A stretch of DNA of 64,000 bases from Dyadobacter jejuensis (GCF_003149085.1 NZ_QGDT01000011.1:124001-188000); one strand, 5' to 3'; positions 1-9,262 are shown, counted from the first letter of the stretch. The notes: generated by a model not told the origin, from the sequence alone. Made by a program: numbers and translations.

Positions 1-1032
1 TTCCTGACCACCCAACCCGTGAAGCGGATTTTGCTCCCCGATACCTTGGGCGTATTGACTCCCAAAGAGTCTTACGAATATACCAAGGCCGTAGTGGACC
101 GCTATCCTGGTACCCATTTCGAATTCCATGCCCATAACGACTACGACCTCAGCACGGCCAATGTGATGGAGGCGATCAGGGCGGGAGCACATGGGCTGCA
201 TGTGACCGTCAATGGAATGGGGGAAAGAGCCGGGAATGCCCCTTTGGCCAGCGCAATAGCGGTGATCAAGGATTTTATGCCCGAAATCGAAACTTCTGTC
301 GTCGAGAAATCCCTTTATTCGATCAGCAAACTTATAGAGAACTTCTCGGGTATACGCATTCCTTCCAACAAGCCCATTACCGGCGAAAGTGTCTTTACCC
401 AAACGGCGGGAATCCATGCCGATGGCGACAAGAAAAACAACCTCTATTTCAGCAAACTGATGCCGGAGCGGTTTGGACGCCTGCGCCTATATGCCTTAGG
501 AAAGACCTCCGGAAAGGCTAATATAGAAAACAACCTAAAGGACCTGGGCATCACCCTCACCGACATTGACCTTAAGAAAGTCACTCAACGAATCATAGAG
601 CTGGGGGACAAAAAAGAGGTAGTGACCCCAGAAGACCTCCCCTATATCATTTCCGATGTGCTCGACAGCAGCGCTATCGAGGAGAAGGTGGTCGTTCAAA
701 ATTACGTGCTTACACATTCTAAAAACCTTAAGCCCTCGGCAACGGTCCAGATCAGCTTTGGAGAGGAGCTATTTGAAGAGATCGCGCAAGGCGACGGGCA
801 GTACGACGCCTTTATGAATGCGGTTAAAAAAGTATATAGCAAAAAATGTATCGAACTCCCCATGCTGCTAGACTACGCAGTGCGCATACCGCCAGGAGGA
901 AATACCGATGCCCTTTGCGAGACCATCATTACCTGGAGCATCAAAGGCAAGGAGACCAAGACCCGCGGGTTAGACTCCGACCAGACGGTGTCGGCCATTA
1001 AGGCCACCCAGAAAATGCTCAATATTATTTAA
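1..1032 (+). CDS. LeuA-type alpha-isopropylmalate synthase with C-terminal regulatory domain (5' truncated by window edge)
   Basis: The frame is open from base 1, so the true start lies outside the window; the GTG at 19 is only internal. The visible 343 residues cover the end of the TIM-barrel lyase domain, with the metal-binding HAHND motif and the GMGERAGN signature. About 110 C-terminal residues follow that resemble the LeuA allosteric (dimer) domain, ending in a conserved-looking DSDQTVSAIKAT tail. Family role: condensation of acetyl-CoA with 2-ketoisovalerate. A citramalate synthase role cannot be excluded from sequence alone. leuB follows after 58 bp on the same strand, so the two are probably one operon. 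It differs from the second leuA at 2434, which lacks the regulatory domain. Confidence 0.85.
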   Translation, partial: FLTTQPVKRILLPDTLGVLTPKESYEYTKAVVDRYPGTHFEFHAHNDYDLSTANVMEAIRAGAHGLHVTVNGMGERAGNAPLASAIAVIKDFMPEIETSVVEKSLYSISKLIENFSGIRIPSNKPITGESVFTQTAGIHADGDKKNNLYFSKLMPERFGRLRLYALGKTSGKANIENNLKDLGITLTDIDLKKVTQRIIELGDKKEVVTPEDLPYIISDVLDSSAIEEKVVVQNYVLTHSKNLKPSATVQISFGEELFEEIAQGDGQYDAFMNAVKKVYSKKCIELPMLLDYAVRIPPGGNTDALCETIITWSIKGKETKTRGLDSDQTVSAIKATQKMLNII

Positions 1033-1090
1033 ATTTGGGATTCCCCAATATTAACGTTCACGACCAACCAGTATCTATTTAGAATAAAAA

Positions 1091-2161
1091 ATGAAAAAAC
1101 ACATATTAATCGTACCCGGCGACGGTATCGGACAAGAAGTAACGGCAGTAGGTAAGAAAGTTTTAGAAAGAATTGCCGAAAAATTCAATCATGAGTTTAC
1201 ATACGACGAGGCCCTCATAGGCCATGTAGCCATAGAAGCCACCGGCAACCCGCTACCCGATGAGACCCTAGAAAAAATGCGCGCTTCAGACGCCGTTTTA
1301 TTCGGTGCGGTAGGGCATCCCAAATACGATAACGACCCTTCGGCTAAGGTACGCCCCGAACAAGGACTACTAAAAATGCGCAAGGAACTAGGCTTATACG
1401 CTAACCTACGCCCTATTAAATTGTTCGATGAGTTGCTAAGCGCCTCTTCCATCAAGCCTGAAATCCTAAAAGGATCGGACATACTATTCTTTAGAGAGCT
1501 AACTGGCGATATCTACTTTGGAGAAAAAGGTCGCAAGAACGATGGAGATACCGCTTACGACATAGCCGAATACAGCAAATATGAGGTAGAGCGCATTGCT
1601 CGACGTGCATTTGAAGCCGCCATGACCCGCGGCAAGCGTCTGTGCTCAGTTGACAAAGCGAATGTTTTAGAATCGAGCCGCCTTTGGAGAGAAGTGGTTC
1701 AGGCCATCGCTCCCGAATATCCTGAGGTTACCGTAGAGCATATCTTTGTGGATGCCGCCGCCATGATGCTCATCAAGGACCCTAAGCGTTTCGACGTAGT
1801 GGTAACTGCCAACCTATTTGGCGATATCCTTACCGACGAAGCCAGCCAAATAGCCGGCTCCATGGGCATGCTTGCCTCGGCATCGGTAGGCGACAGCACG
1901 GGAGTTTATGAACCGATCCACGGCTCGGCACACGACATTACCGGCAAAGGAGTGGCTAACCCCTTAGCTTCAGTGCTTTCGGCTGCCTTACTATTAGATA
2001 TCTCCTTCGGGCTAAAAGACGAATCTAATGCCATTATTGCGGCAGTAGACCAATTGCTGAAAGATGGATTCAGAACCCGCGATATCGCTGACGCCAACAC
2101 CCCGGCCGACAAAATCCTCAATACCGAGGCTGCTGGAGAAGAATTATTAAAACGGCTCTAA
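1091..2161 (+). CDS. leuB: 3-isopropylmalate dehydrogenase
   Basis: 356 residues, normal length for LeuB. It oxidises and decarboxylates 3-isopropylmalate to 2-ketoisocaproate with NAD+ in the cytoplasm, the third leucine step. Visible signatures are PGDGIGQE (residues 9-16), the FRELTGDIYFG loop, VDKANVLESS with the catalytic lysine, TANLFGDILTDEAS with metal-binding aspartates, and YEPIHGSAHDITGKG that binds the adenine part of NAD. The ATG at 1091 follows an A-rich leader rather than a strong Shine-Dalgarno, typical of Bacteroidota. It is probably co-transcribed with the gene before it. The following 272-bp gap holds a separate promoter and attenuator for leuA. Confidence 0.96.
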   Translation: MKKHILIVPGDGIGQEVTAVGKKVLERIAEKFNHEFTYDEALIGHVAIEATGNPLPDETLEKMRASDAVLFGAVGHPKYDNDPSAKVRPEQGLLKMRKELGLYANLRPIKLFDELLSASSIKPEILKGSDILFFRELTGDIYFGEKGRKNDGDTAYDIAEYSKYEVERIARRAFEAAMTRGKRLCSVDKANVLESSRLWREVVQAIAPEYPEVTVEHIFVDAAAMMLIKDPKRFDVVVTANLFGDILTDEASQIAGSMGMLASASVGDSTGVYEPIHGSAHDITGKGVANPLASVLSAALLLDISFGLKDESNAIIAAVDQLLKDGFRTRDIADANTPADKILNTEAAGEELLKRL

Positions 2162-2187
2162 TTTTATCGAAGTTTTGCCAAATATTA

Positions 2188-2218
2188 TTTGTTTGAAATA
2201 AAACTTATGCTTTCTTTG
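2188..2218 (+). promoter_or_regulatory. Candidate promoter for the leu leader/leuA transcript
   Basis: A TTTG at 2188-2191 is followed by 19 bp and then TTTCTTTG at 2211-2218. The Bacteroidota consensus is TTTG, about 19-21 bp, then TAnnTTTG; the -7 box here has one mismatch (A to T). Transcription would start near 2225, about 40 nt before the leader peptide start at 2264. The position is right for the attenuator, but the promoter is inferred only. Confidence 0.5.
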
Positions 2219-2263
2219 CAGAAGAAAATCGCAAGCAGCGAAATTTCGCAAACAGATAAAACT

Positions 2264-2314
2264 ATGAATTATCCCGAATCTCAGCAGACTGATCTCCTCC
2301 TAAATCTTTTTTAA
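2264..2314 (+). CDS. leuL: Leucine leader peptide (16 residues, MNYPESQQTDLLLNLF)
   Basis: ATG at 2264, stop TAA at 2312-2314. Four of the last six codons before the stop are for leucine: CTC CTC CTA, AAT, CTT, TTT. It lies between leuB and leuA, directly upstream of an RNA that can fold as either antiterminator or terminator. This is the arrangement of classic amino-acid leader peptides: shortage of charged tRNA-Leu stalls the ribosome at 2294-2308, before the antiterminator arm at 2316. The peptide itself is not expected to have another function. No clear Shine-Dalgarno is visible, as is usual in this phylum. Confidence 0.8.
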   Translation: MNYPESQQTDLLLNLF

Positions 2315-2375
2315 GAAGAGAAAGGCCTTGTGATGATTCGACCCAAAACCCTTTCTCTTAATAGGAAAGGGTTTT
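2306..2375 (+). promoter_or_regulatory. Ribosome-dependent leucine attenuator (protector, antiterminator, terminator)
   Basis: The terminator is a perfect 11-bp stem, AAAACCCTTTC (2345-2355) with GAAAGGGTTTT (2365-2375), followed by a T-rich tail. The antiterminator is a perfect 10-bp pairing of AAGAGAAAGG (2316-2325) with CCTTTCTCTT (2350-2359), which shares 2350-2355 with the terminator, so only one can form. A weaker protector pairing, CTTTTTT (2306-2312) with GAGAAAG (2318-2324), would hide the antiterminator arm when there is no translation. A ribosome at the stop codon (2312-2314) would cover 2316-2325 and allow termination. One stalled at the first Leu codons would leave it free. The regulated gene is leuA at 2434. 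Confidence 0.8.
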
Positions 2376-2433
2376 ATATTGCCTGATAAATTTCGTAAAT
2401 TAGTTATCCATTACATATTCACCATACCCAGCA

Positions 2434-3588
2434 ATGAGTCAGAGAGTTCAAATCTTCGATACCACCTTAAGAGATGGCGAGCAGGTGCCCGGCAGCCAGT
2501 TAACCACCGATGAAAAAATCGTTGTAGCCCGGCAACTCGAAAAGCTGGGTGTTGACGTGATCGAGGCCGGTTTCCCGGTATCGAGCCCTGGTGACTTCCG
2601 CTCGGTGGTCGAAATTTCCAAAGCCGTTCGCGAACCCATTATCTGTGCGTTGTCCAGAGCCGTAACAGGCGACATCGACGCCGCAGCCGATGCCTTGCAA
2701 TACGCACAAAGAGGCCGTATCCATACGGGCATAGGCTCCTCGGATATTCACATACAGCACAAGTTCAACACCACCCGAGAAAAGATCCTTGAACGTGCCG
2801 TTGCTGCTACCAAATATGCCAAAAGCAAGGTAGAAGACGTGGAGTTCTATTGTGAAGATGCCGGCCGTGCCGATTTGGTATTCCTAGCCCAATTGGTAGA
2901 AGCCGTTATTGGAGCCGGGGCCACGGTGGTCAATATCCCCGATACGACGGGCTATTGCTTGCCCGATGAGTACGGTGGGAAGATTAAATATATCTTCGAA
3001 AATGTAAGCAATATCCATAAAGCCATTATCTCCATCCACTGCCATAACGACTTAGGACTAGCCACTGCCAACTCCATAGCGGGTATCAGCCAGGGAGCCC
3101 GCCAAGTAGAGGTTACCCTCAACGGCATCGGCGAGCGTGCCGGCAACACCTCTTTAGAAGAAGTGGTGATGGCCCTTAAGGTGCATCCCGAACTAGGATT
3201 GGAAACGGGCGTAAACACCCAAGAGATATTCCCTACCAGCCAGCTGGTATCCAAAATGATGCGTATGCCCGTACAGGCCAATAAGGCTATCGTTGGGCGC
3301 AACGCCTTCGCCCATTCGTCGGGAATACACCAAGATGGCTTCCTAAAGCATAATCTTAATTATGAGATCATGAACCCTCAGGACGTGGGTGTCGACAAAT
3401 CGGACATCGTACTGACGGCCCGCAGCGGTCGCCATGCCCTGAAACACCGTCTGGAGCTATTGGGCTTTTCTTATGAAAAACAGGCTGTAGACGAGCTATA
3501 TGCAAGGTTCTTAGAGGTAGCCGATATCAAAAAAGAAGTGAACGACGCCGACCTAGTAGACCTTTCAAAAGCCTATGCCGCCGTTTAA
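2434..3588 (+). CDS. leuA: 2-isopropylmalate synthase, short form without regulatory domain
   Basis: 384 residues. It commits 2-ketoisovalerate and acetyl-CoA to leucine synthesis. DTTLRDGEQ (9-17), HCHND (202-206) and GIGERAGN (231-238) give the DRE-TIM metallolyase core with the metal-binding histidines. The protein stops about 130 residues short of the usual 510-520, and no C-terminal leucine-binding domain is visible. This suggests that feedback by leucine is weak or absent, leaving the upstream attenuator as the main control; that part is inference. A hairpin terminator follows at 3677. Confidence 0.93.
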   Translation: MSQRVQIFDTTLRDGEQVPGSQLTTDEKIVVARQLEKLGVDVIEAGFPVSSPGDFRSVVEISKAVREPIICALSRAVTGDIDAAADALQYAQRGRIHTGIGSSDIHIQHKFNTTREKILERAVAATKYAKSKVEDVEFYCEDAGRADLVFLAQLVEAVIGAGATVVNIPDTTGYCLPDEYGGKIKYIFENVSNIHKAIISIHCHNDLGLATANSIAGISQGARQVEVTLNGIGERAGNTSLEEVVMALKVHPELGLETGVNTQEIFPTSQLVSKMMRMPVQANKAIVGRNAFAHSSGIHQDGFLKHNLNYEIMNPQDVGVDKSDIVLTARSGRHALKHRLELLGFSYEKQAVDELYARFLEVADIKKEVNDADLVDLSKAYAAV

Positions 3589-3676
3589 ATAGAACAGGAT
3601 AACCTCCTGAAAATGAATTTGATCTTTTGGATATTATTTTGTATCATTACATATTCAATAACATCCATCAGATTAC

Positions 3677-3711
3677 AAAAAGCCCTCGGTGATTCTGACT
3701 AAGGGCTTTTT
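3677..3711. terminator. Bidirectional terminator between leuA and purU
   Basis: AAAAAGCCCT (3677-3686) pairs with AGGGCTTTTT (3702-3711) over a 15-nt loop. A T-run follows on the + strand and the matching A-run precedes it. It sits between the convergent leuA and purU and could end both transcripts. Confidence 0.8.
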
Positions 3712-3718
3712 TTTGTGC

Positions 3719-4552
3719 CTATAAAATAATGGTACGGTTCTGATGAATAAAAACCCGATCGTTGAATACCAGTTTGAGGGCCTTTGAAAGTACACTCTTT
3801 TCGGTTTCTTTTCCGAGCGTAGCCATATCGGAGGCCGTCTGACGGTGATCCACCGACTTTACATCCTGAGCAATAATGGGCCCTTCGTCGAGGTGGTTAT
3901 TGACGAAATGCGCCGTAGCACCTATAATCTTCACCCCTCTTTCATAAGCCTGTCGATAGGGATTGGCCCCAATAAAGGCAGGCAAAAATGAATGATGTAT
4001 ATTAACAATCCGATTAGGAAACTGATCCACAAAAGTTGGAGTAATGATACGCATGTACTTGGCCAACACCAAAAATTCGGGGCGGTACACGTCCAGCGTC
4101 CTTAATATCGCTTCTTCGTGCTCCTCCCGGGTCCTATTTTCATGGGTAATGTAATGGAAAGGAATACCAAACTTGCTGACCAGAGGTTGTAGGATATTAT
4201 AATTGCTCACCACGGCTAGTATATTGGCATCCAATTCGTCGAAGGCATACCGGATCAGCAAATCTCCCAAGCAATGGTGCTCTTTGGTTACCATTACCAC
4301 GATGTCCTTTTTCTTGTTCGGGTTAATTCGCAGGTTCAGTCCCTCAGGAAGCTCCTTCTTAAGTATCTGCAACAAATCCGCTACTACCACATCCCCGCTA
4401 AAGGCCGTACGCATAAAAAAATAACCCGAAGGGCTTACATATTCGTCGTTGCGAATGACATTCTGATTGTGCTCAAATAGAATTCTTGTAACCTGGTAAA
4501 TAAGCCCCTTATGATCGGGGCCATCCATCAGCAAGATATGGTGCTCTGCCAT
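3719..4552 (-). CDS. purU: Formyltetrahydrofolate deformylase
   Basis: 277 residues, usual length. It hydrolyses 10-formyl-THF to formate and THF, which balances one-carbon units for purine synthesis. An N-terminal ACT domain covers about residues 1-80 (DGPDHKGLIYQVTRIL). The formyltransferase fold follows, with VNIHHSFLPAF and LDEGPIIAQD supplying the catalytic Asn184, His186 and Asp222. It is a single gene, convergent with leuA and divergent from msrC. The ACT domain in the family senses methionine or glycine. Confidence 0.95.
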   Translation of the reverse strand: MAEHHILLMDGPDHKGLIYQVTRILFEHNQNVIRNDEYVSPSGYFFMRTAFSGDVVVADLLQILKKELPEGLNLRINPNKKKDIVVMVTKEHHCLGDLLIRYAFDELDANILAVVSNYNILQPLVSKFGIPFHYITHENRTREEHEEAILRTLDVYRPEFLVLAKYMRIITPTFVDQFPNRIVNIHHSFLPAFIGANPYRQAYERGVKIIGATAHFVNNHLDEGPIIAQDVKSVDHRQTASDMATLGKETEKSVLSKALKLVFNDRVFIHQNRTIIL

Positions 4553-4735
4553 TTAATAACTTTCTTTTGGTACATACTATCTACCAAAATAACGGCTTTT
4601 TATGGGGAATTGAAGTACAATTACAGTACTTTTTGAATATAATTGAGATCCACGCTTATTAAATCCTCACAGATGTCCTGCCTTACGGCACTTTTGTTGA
4701 GCTTGCATTGTTGACAGGCAAACAATTCCATTCCA

Positions 4736-5221
4736 ATGGCAGAAGTACTGATTATCCCCAAGGGGGAAGCACGCAAATATATATATGAGGCCATTCGCCC
4801 ACAAATAGAGGCACTCATATCCGACGAGCCCGATTTGATAGCCAATTTGGCTAATATAGCGGCGGTTCTAAAGGAGGCCTTCGATTTCTTTTGGGTAGGT
4901 TTTTATATTGCCAAAGAGGGGGAGCTCGTACTAGGCCCTTTCCAAGGCCCCATCGCATGCACGCGCATTAAGCCCAATAAGGGCGTTTGTGGCACGTCTT
5001 ACTCTCAAAAACAAACCATCTTGGTGCCCGATGTCGATCAGTTTCCAGGCCATATCGCTTGTAACTCCGCATCCAAATCTGAGATTGTACTTCCTGTTTT
5101 CGACGCCAAGGGCGAAGTAGCCATGATACTGGATGTGGATAGCGACCGACTGGCCGATTTCACCCAAGAGGATGCTACTGGCCTACAATCGATTTTGGAC
5201 TTATTAGAAAGAAAACGCTAA
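4736..5221 (+). CDS. msrC: GAF-domain free methionine-(R)-sulfoxide reductase
   Basis: 161 residues, one GAF domain. It reduces free methionine-R-sulfoxide in the cytoplasm using thioredoxin. The three family cysteines are present with canonical spacing: Cys75 (GPIACTRI), Cys85 (GVCGTS) and Cys109 (GHIACNSASKSEIVLPV). These spacings match those in the E. coli enzyme, so it is probably active. The ATG at 4736 begins the family-like MAEV start. It converges with the isomerase gene at 5247, leaving only 25 bp between them, and I see no clear terminator there. Confidence 0.92.
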   Translation: MAEVLIIPKGEARKYIYEAIRPQIEALISDEPDLIANLANIAAVLKEAFDFFWVGFYIAKEGELVLGPFQGPIACTRIKPNKGVCGTSYSQKQTILVPDVDQFPGHIACNSASKSEIVLPVFDAKGEVAMILDVDSDRLADFTQEDATGLQSILDLLERKR

Positions 5222-5246
5222 CAAGTTCTGTTAGGAGTTTGCCCTG

Positions 5247-6173
5247 TTATTTTAGATACCTCTCCCTGAATAGCTGCATCATATGGACATTGATACCCCA
5301 TTGGTCGGCCACGGGTAAGTTGGTATAGGGCATCGTGGGCAAATACGCCGGTGGCCCAAATTCGGTGAGCACCGTAAGGGGCTCATTATTTTGTATTTTG
5401 TAGGCCACTACCGTATCCCACCAGTCCAAATGTGCCTTCATTGCCGTAGCCCACTCGGGAGCACGAGGATCGCTCACCTGCGGGCCTTCCTGGTGCCCCA
5501 CTCGGGCATGAATATGAATGGTCCGCTCCAATGCCAGCTTAACGGCCTCAGGCTGATCGGCCAACAAGCTTTCGTGTACATTGCACCAGTGCGAGATATC
5601 GAGGGTAATCTTCATGGCTGGATTCTCCTCCAAAAATCTTTTGGCAATATGAGCCGCAAAAAGCATGCGGCTTCTATGGGTTTCGTGGGCAATAGGGATG
5701 CCGGTCTTGGCCGATACCTCTAGGGTATGGTCAATAAGCGCTTGGTTTTCTTCAAAGCTAAAGTAATCGCGGCCACTGTGGCAATTAATATACAGTGGCT
5801 TGCGCTCCGACTGTGTGGCGGCTTCATTTACTCCCTTTCTAAAAGCCTCGAAGTGCTTCTTAAAATCAGCATCATGGCTACCACATAAATAACCAATTTC
5901 TAGATCGTATTTCTTAATGGCAGCAAATAATTCTTTGCGCCTTTCTTGCCCACTTTGCCACCACATCTCTATGCCATCGTAGCCTTCCTGTTTTACTGCA
6001 GCACAAAACGCATCGACGGTCCCTTTGAACCCCCAGTTGGTCCCCAGCACTTTTAAGGAAAGCTTTTTACCTGAATGGTTTTCGAAAGGAGTCTCCGCTC
6101 CCATGGCCTGCAAAGCCGATAGGGCGCCCCCTCCGGCCAAAGTAGTTGCCATAAAGTTACGTCGGTTCATCAT
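5247..6173 (-). CDS. Exported sugar phosphate isomerase/epimerase-like TIM-barrel protein
   Basis: 308 residues. The N-terminus MMNRRNFMATTLAGGG... is a Tat-type signal (RRNF, then a hydrophobic AlaGly-rich stretch and AMGAE cleavage-like site). The rest reads as an AP-endonuclease-2/xylose-isomerase TIM barrel: GYDGIEMW, INCHSG, AHETHRSR, TLDISHW, IHIHARVGH and TEFGPP supply likely metal-binding Glu, Asp and His residues. Substrate unknown. It is the last gene of a leftward four-gene cluster (12019 to 5247) with gaps of 35-49 bp. The context suggests sugar conversion in the periplasm. Confidence 0.82.
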   Translation of the reverse strand: MMNRRNFMATTLAGGGALSALQAMGAETPFENHSGKKLSLKVLGTNWGFKGTVDAFCAAVKQEGYDGIEMWWQSGQERRKELFAAIKKYDLEIGYLCGSHDADFKKHFEAFRKGVNEAATQSERKPLYINCHSGRDYFSFEENQALIDHTLEVSAKTGIPIAHETHRSRMLFAAHIAKRFLEENPAMKITLDISHWCNVHESLLADQPEAVKLALERTIHIHARVGHQEGPQVSDPRAPEWATAMKAHLDWWDTVVAYKIQNNEPLTVLTEFGPPAYLPTMPYTNLPVADQWGINVHMMQLFRERYLK

Positions 6174-6208
6174 ACTATTTTCGTTTAAAAAAGCCTTTCG
6201 AAATGGGT

Positions 6209-7711
6209 TTACTGGGCTTTTTTCTGATCTAATTTAGAGTAAATGGAATCCCCGGCCGTCACGAAGGCAGCGATAGACTCCTCGCTCATGCCATTATTAA
6301 TAACAACTTGAGGATGCTCCTTCGCTAGCAATTTTATGACACTATCCGTAACTTCCGTTTGCCATACATATAAGGACCGCAACCTTTTCATTTCTACGGC
6401 CGACTTAATACCCTGATCGGACACTTTCGTGCCTACCAGATTGATATATTCTAATTTGGGCAGGGCCTTTATTCCGGCCAATCCGGCATCGGTAATTCCC
6501 GTATATTCTAGGTGTAGCTTATTGAGGTTTTTTAATTTACTTATTTGCGCTACCCCCTTATCACTCAAACTCGTACGACCCAATTTCAACCAGGCAACCT
6601 GATCGGCCAGAGGCATGAGTAGGGCCATTTGTTGGTCATTAAAACTGGGTACATTTACGGCACTCACTTCTAGAAGGTTTTGTCCAGCGGAAATGGTACG
6701 CACGATCAAACCCGCCTGGGTAAGCTTAGCAATGGCCTGAGGGTCCCCAGCCTTTACTTCCAGGCCGTCTATGGCCGATGCTTCGGCTACCGATCCGGCG
6801 GCAGCGGCACCTCCCGACTGTAAGGCAGCCAACAAGGGTTTTACGGGATCGGACACGGTAAGTTCGGCTACTTTTTTGTCGGCCGGAGCTCCTTGGTCTA
6901 TCCACCAGGAGAGCAGGGTGATCTGCTCGGTAGTCAGCTGCGGCTTCCCTTTGGGGGGCATGTGGTTGTCGTCACTCTCGGGCAATAGGCACCGCTTGAT
7001 CATATCACTCTCTCCACCCTTTCCTGCTACCATGATGGGTCCATTCTCTCCCCCTTTCACAAGCATGGCATATTCGTCCATGCGTAAGTCTCCTTTTTTC
7101 TTGGAGGCATTATGGCATTGGGTACAGCGGGCTTCGAGGATGGGTTGTACGATATCCTGGTAAACGACGGCCTGTTGAATATCTGCAATGGGCTGAATTT
7201 CTCCTTTTTTGGTGTTCAAAGGCTCCATTCCTGCCAGGGTACGGAATGGCTCGGGCGTGTACTGGGTCAGGTAGTCGTCGCCATGGGTGAGTGATCCGCC
7301 ATGATGCCCCGCCGTAAGTGTGAGCACAGTGGCCAGGGCAAATGCTGGCAAATAGAATAAGGGTCCAAAAGGAATTCGCTCGCCTATAAAGTCGGACTTC
7401 ACCAACCAGGCGATCCAGGCAAAAGCGGCCACGCCTATCCCTTGCCATTTATGGTCGCTTAGCAGGGCTTCGTCGTAGCCTCCACTCAGCGACAACAGAT
7501 AGCCTGCAATACATGAAAATGTAGCACCCACTGCCGCCCAAAATAGTACAAATGAAATGGTACTTTCATTGACCTGTATGCGGCCCATTCGCCGGCCTAC
7601 CTCGAGCAAGGCCGCTATCAGCAAAAACCCAATGGGCAAATGAACCAAAATAGGGTGAAATCGACCGATAAAAGTAGCCCATCCCGAATCCTGAAAAAAA
7701 GAAAAGTCCAT
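6209..7711 (-). CDS. Membrane c-type cytochrome with DUF2231-like N-terminus and leucine-rich repeats
   Basis: 500 residues. About four membrane segments lie in residues 18-140 (HPILVHLPIGFLL, FWAAVGATFSC, GIGVAAFAWIAWL, LPAFALATVLTL), resembling DUF2231. A planctomycete-type cytochrome c domain follows, with heme motif CTQCH at 196-200 and a distal HMPPKGKP methionine. Residues from about 300 to the end are leucine-rich repeats (LAGIKALPKLEYINLVGTKV), a probable binding surface. It may pass electrons from the PSD1 protein to the membrane; that is inference. Third gene of the cluster. Confidence 0.8.
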   Translation of the reverse strand: MDFSFFQDSGWATFIGRFHPILVHLPIGFLLIAALLEVGRRMGRIQVNESTISFVLFWAAVGATFSCIAGYLLSLSGGYDEALLSDHKWQGIGVAAFAWIAWLVKSDFIGERIPFGPLFYLPAFALATVLTLTAGHHGGSLTHGDDYLTQYTPEPFRTLAGMEPLNTKKGEIQPIADIQQAVVYQDIVQPILEARCTQCHNASKKKGDLRMDEYAMLVKGGENGPIMVAGKGGESDMIKRCLLPESDDNHMPPKGKPQLTTEQITLLSWWIDQGAPADKKVAELTVSDPVKPLLAALQSGGAAAAGSVAEASAIDGLEVKAGDPQAIAKLTQAGLIVRTISAGQNLLEVSAVNVPSFNDQQMALLMPLADQVAWLKLGRTSLSDKGVAQISKLKNLNKLHLEYTGITDAGLAGIKALPKLEYINLVGTKVSDQGIKSAVEMKRLRSLYVWQTEVTDSVIKLLAKEHPQVVINNGMSEESIAAFVTAGDSIYSKLDQKKAQ

Positions 7712-7760
7712 CGATAATAATTATTAAGTATATCTATTTATTATACGCTCCTTGGGTATA

Positions 7761-9227
7761 TCAAGCAAGAATTGACTTAACAACCTTGCCTTCGGTATCG
7801 GTAAGCCTGAAGTTACGGCCCTGGAAAGGATAGGTAAACCGCTCATGGTCAAAGCCCATCAGGTGTAAAATCGTAGCTTGAAGGTCGTGGACATGTACCC
7901 GATCTTTGACGCCATAATACCCCAATTCGTCCGTTTCACCATGCGTAAAGCCCTTTTTCACACCCCCTCCGGCCATCCAGACCGTAAAAGCATCGAGGTG
8001 GTGATCTCTACCCATGTAGGGCATTACTAATCCATTTCTATTTTCCTGCATGGGCGTCCTACCAAACTCCCCTCCCCATACTACTAAAGTATCCTCGAGC
8101 AAGCCCCTCATTTTGAGGTCTTGGAGTAGAGCGGCTACGGGCTGGTCGGTCTGGCGACATTTTTCATGCAGGCCGCCCCCCACATTATCGGCGGCACTGG
8201 TTCCGTGACCGTCCCAGCCCCAGTCGAAGAGCTGAACGAATCGGACATCATTCTCGATCAGCTTACGAGCCAGTAGGCAATTTAAGGCGAAAGAACCCTC
8301 TCCAGGCTTCACTCCGTACATATCACGAATATATTGAGGCTCTTTGGACACATCCATCACCTCGGGCACCGACATTTGCATTCGAAAGGCCATTTCGTAC
8401 TGACTGATCCGGGTGAGGATCTCCGGATCCTGCACCTGCTCATAGGTCTGCCGGTTAATTTCATTGATAGCCTCTATCGTATTTTTACGCATATCCCTAC
8501 TAATACCATTGGGGTCGGACACATACAGGACGGGATCGCCTCCGGTACGGCACTGTACCCCTTGGTATACCGAGGGCAGAAACCCACTCCCCCAAATACT
8601 TTTGCCAGCATCGGGCTGTTTTCCCCCAGAGGTGAGCACTATAAAGCCAGGAAGGTTATTATTCTCGGAGCCTAGGCCATAGGCCGCCCAGGCTCCCAGG
8701 CTAGGACGACCAAGCCGGGCCCCACCAGTATGCATCAGTAGCTGAGCGGGAGCATGGTTGAACTGATCGGTATGCATGGACTTGATAAAGGTAAGGTCGT
8801 CGGCTAAGTCATGCATATACGGGACATAGTCGGACATCCAAGCTCCTGACTCTCCGAATTGTTTAAACTTCCCCTGCGGCCCGAGCATCTTGGGAACCCC
8901 TTGTATAAAGGCGAATTTCTTGCCCTCCAAAAATTCGGCAGGGCAGTCGACCCCATCGTATTTTACGAGCTCAGGCTTATAATCGAAAAGTTCGAGCTGA
9001 GAAGGAGCACCGGCCATATGGATATATATGACCCGCTTGGCTGTAGGGCGAAAGTGAGGAACCTTACCACCCGCTACCTGGGCAGTCTTACTGGCGCCCG
9101 AGTCACAGGACCCCAATAGGGATCCGAGTCCCAAGGCTCCTAGTCCAAAGCCACAGTTCCTAAGAAAATGACGACGGGTTTGCTGCTCTACACGCCTATA
9201 TTCTAATTCCTTTATCAGTTTTTCCAT
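7761..9227 (-). CDS. DUF1501 protein, Tat-exported, probable lipoprotein
   Basis: 488 residues. The N-terminal TRRHFLRNCGFGLGALGLG is a twin-arginine signal, and LLGSC directly after it is a lipobox-like site. The body matches DUF1501, an alkaline-phosphatase/sulfatase-fold relative: HMAGAPSQLELFDYKP, MHTDQFNHAPAQLLMHTGG, FDWGWDGHG, WGGEFGRTP and GRDHH carry the metal-type Asp and His residues. The catalytic activity of DUF1501 is not established as far as I know. It is second in the cluster, 35 bp after the PSD1 gene, and these two families are usually found side by side. Confidence 0.87.
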   Translation of the reverse strand: MEKLIKELEYRRVEQQTRRHFLRNCGFGLGALGLGSLLGSCDSGASKTAQVAGGKVPHFRPTAKRVIYIHMAGAPSQLELFDYKPELVKYDGVDCPAEFLEGKKFAFIQGVPKMLGPQGKFKQFGESGAWMSDYVPYMHDLADDLTFIKSMHTDQFNHAPAQLLMHTGGARLGRPSLGAWAAYGLGSENNNLPGFIVLTSGGKQPDAGKSIWGSGFLPSVYQGVQCRTGGDPVLYVSDPNGISRDMRKNTIEAINEINRQTYEQVQDPEILTRISQYEMAFRMQMSVPEVMDVSKEPQYIRDMYGVKPGEGSFALNCLLARKLIENDVRFVQLFDWGWDGHGTSAADNVGGGLHEKCRQTDQPVAALLQDLKMRGLLEDTLVVWGGEFGRTPMQENRNGLVMPYMGRDHHLDAFTVWMAGGGVKKGFTHGETDELGYYGVKDRVHVHDLQATILHLMGFDHERFTYPFQGRNFRLTDTEGKVVKSILA

Positions 9228-9262
9228 TGCAATAGCCTCATTAATGTTTAAGCTTCTGATTC

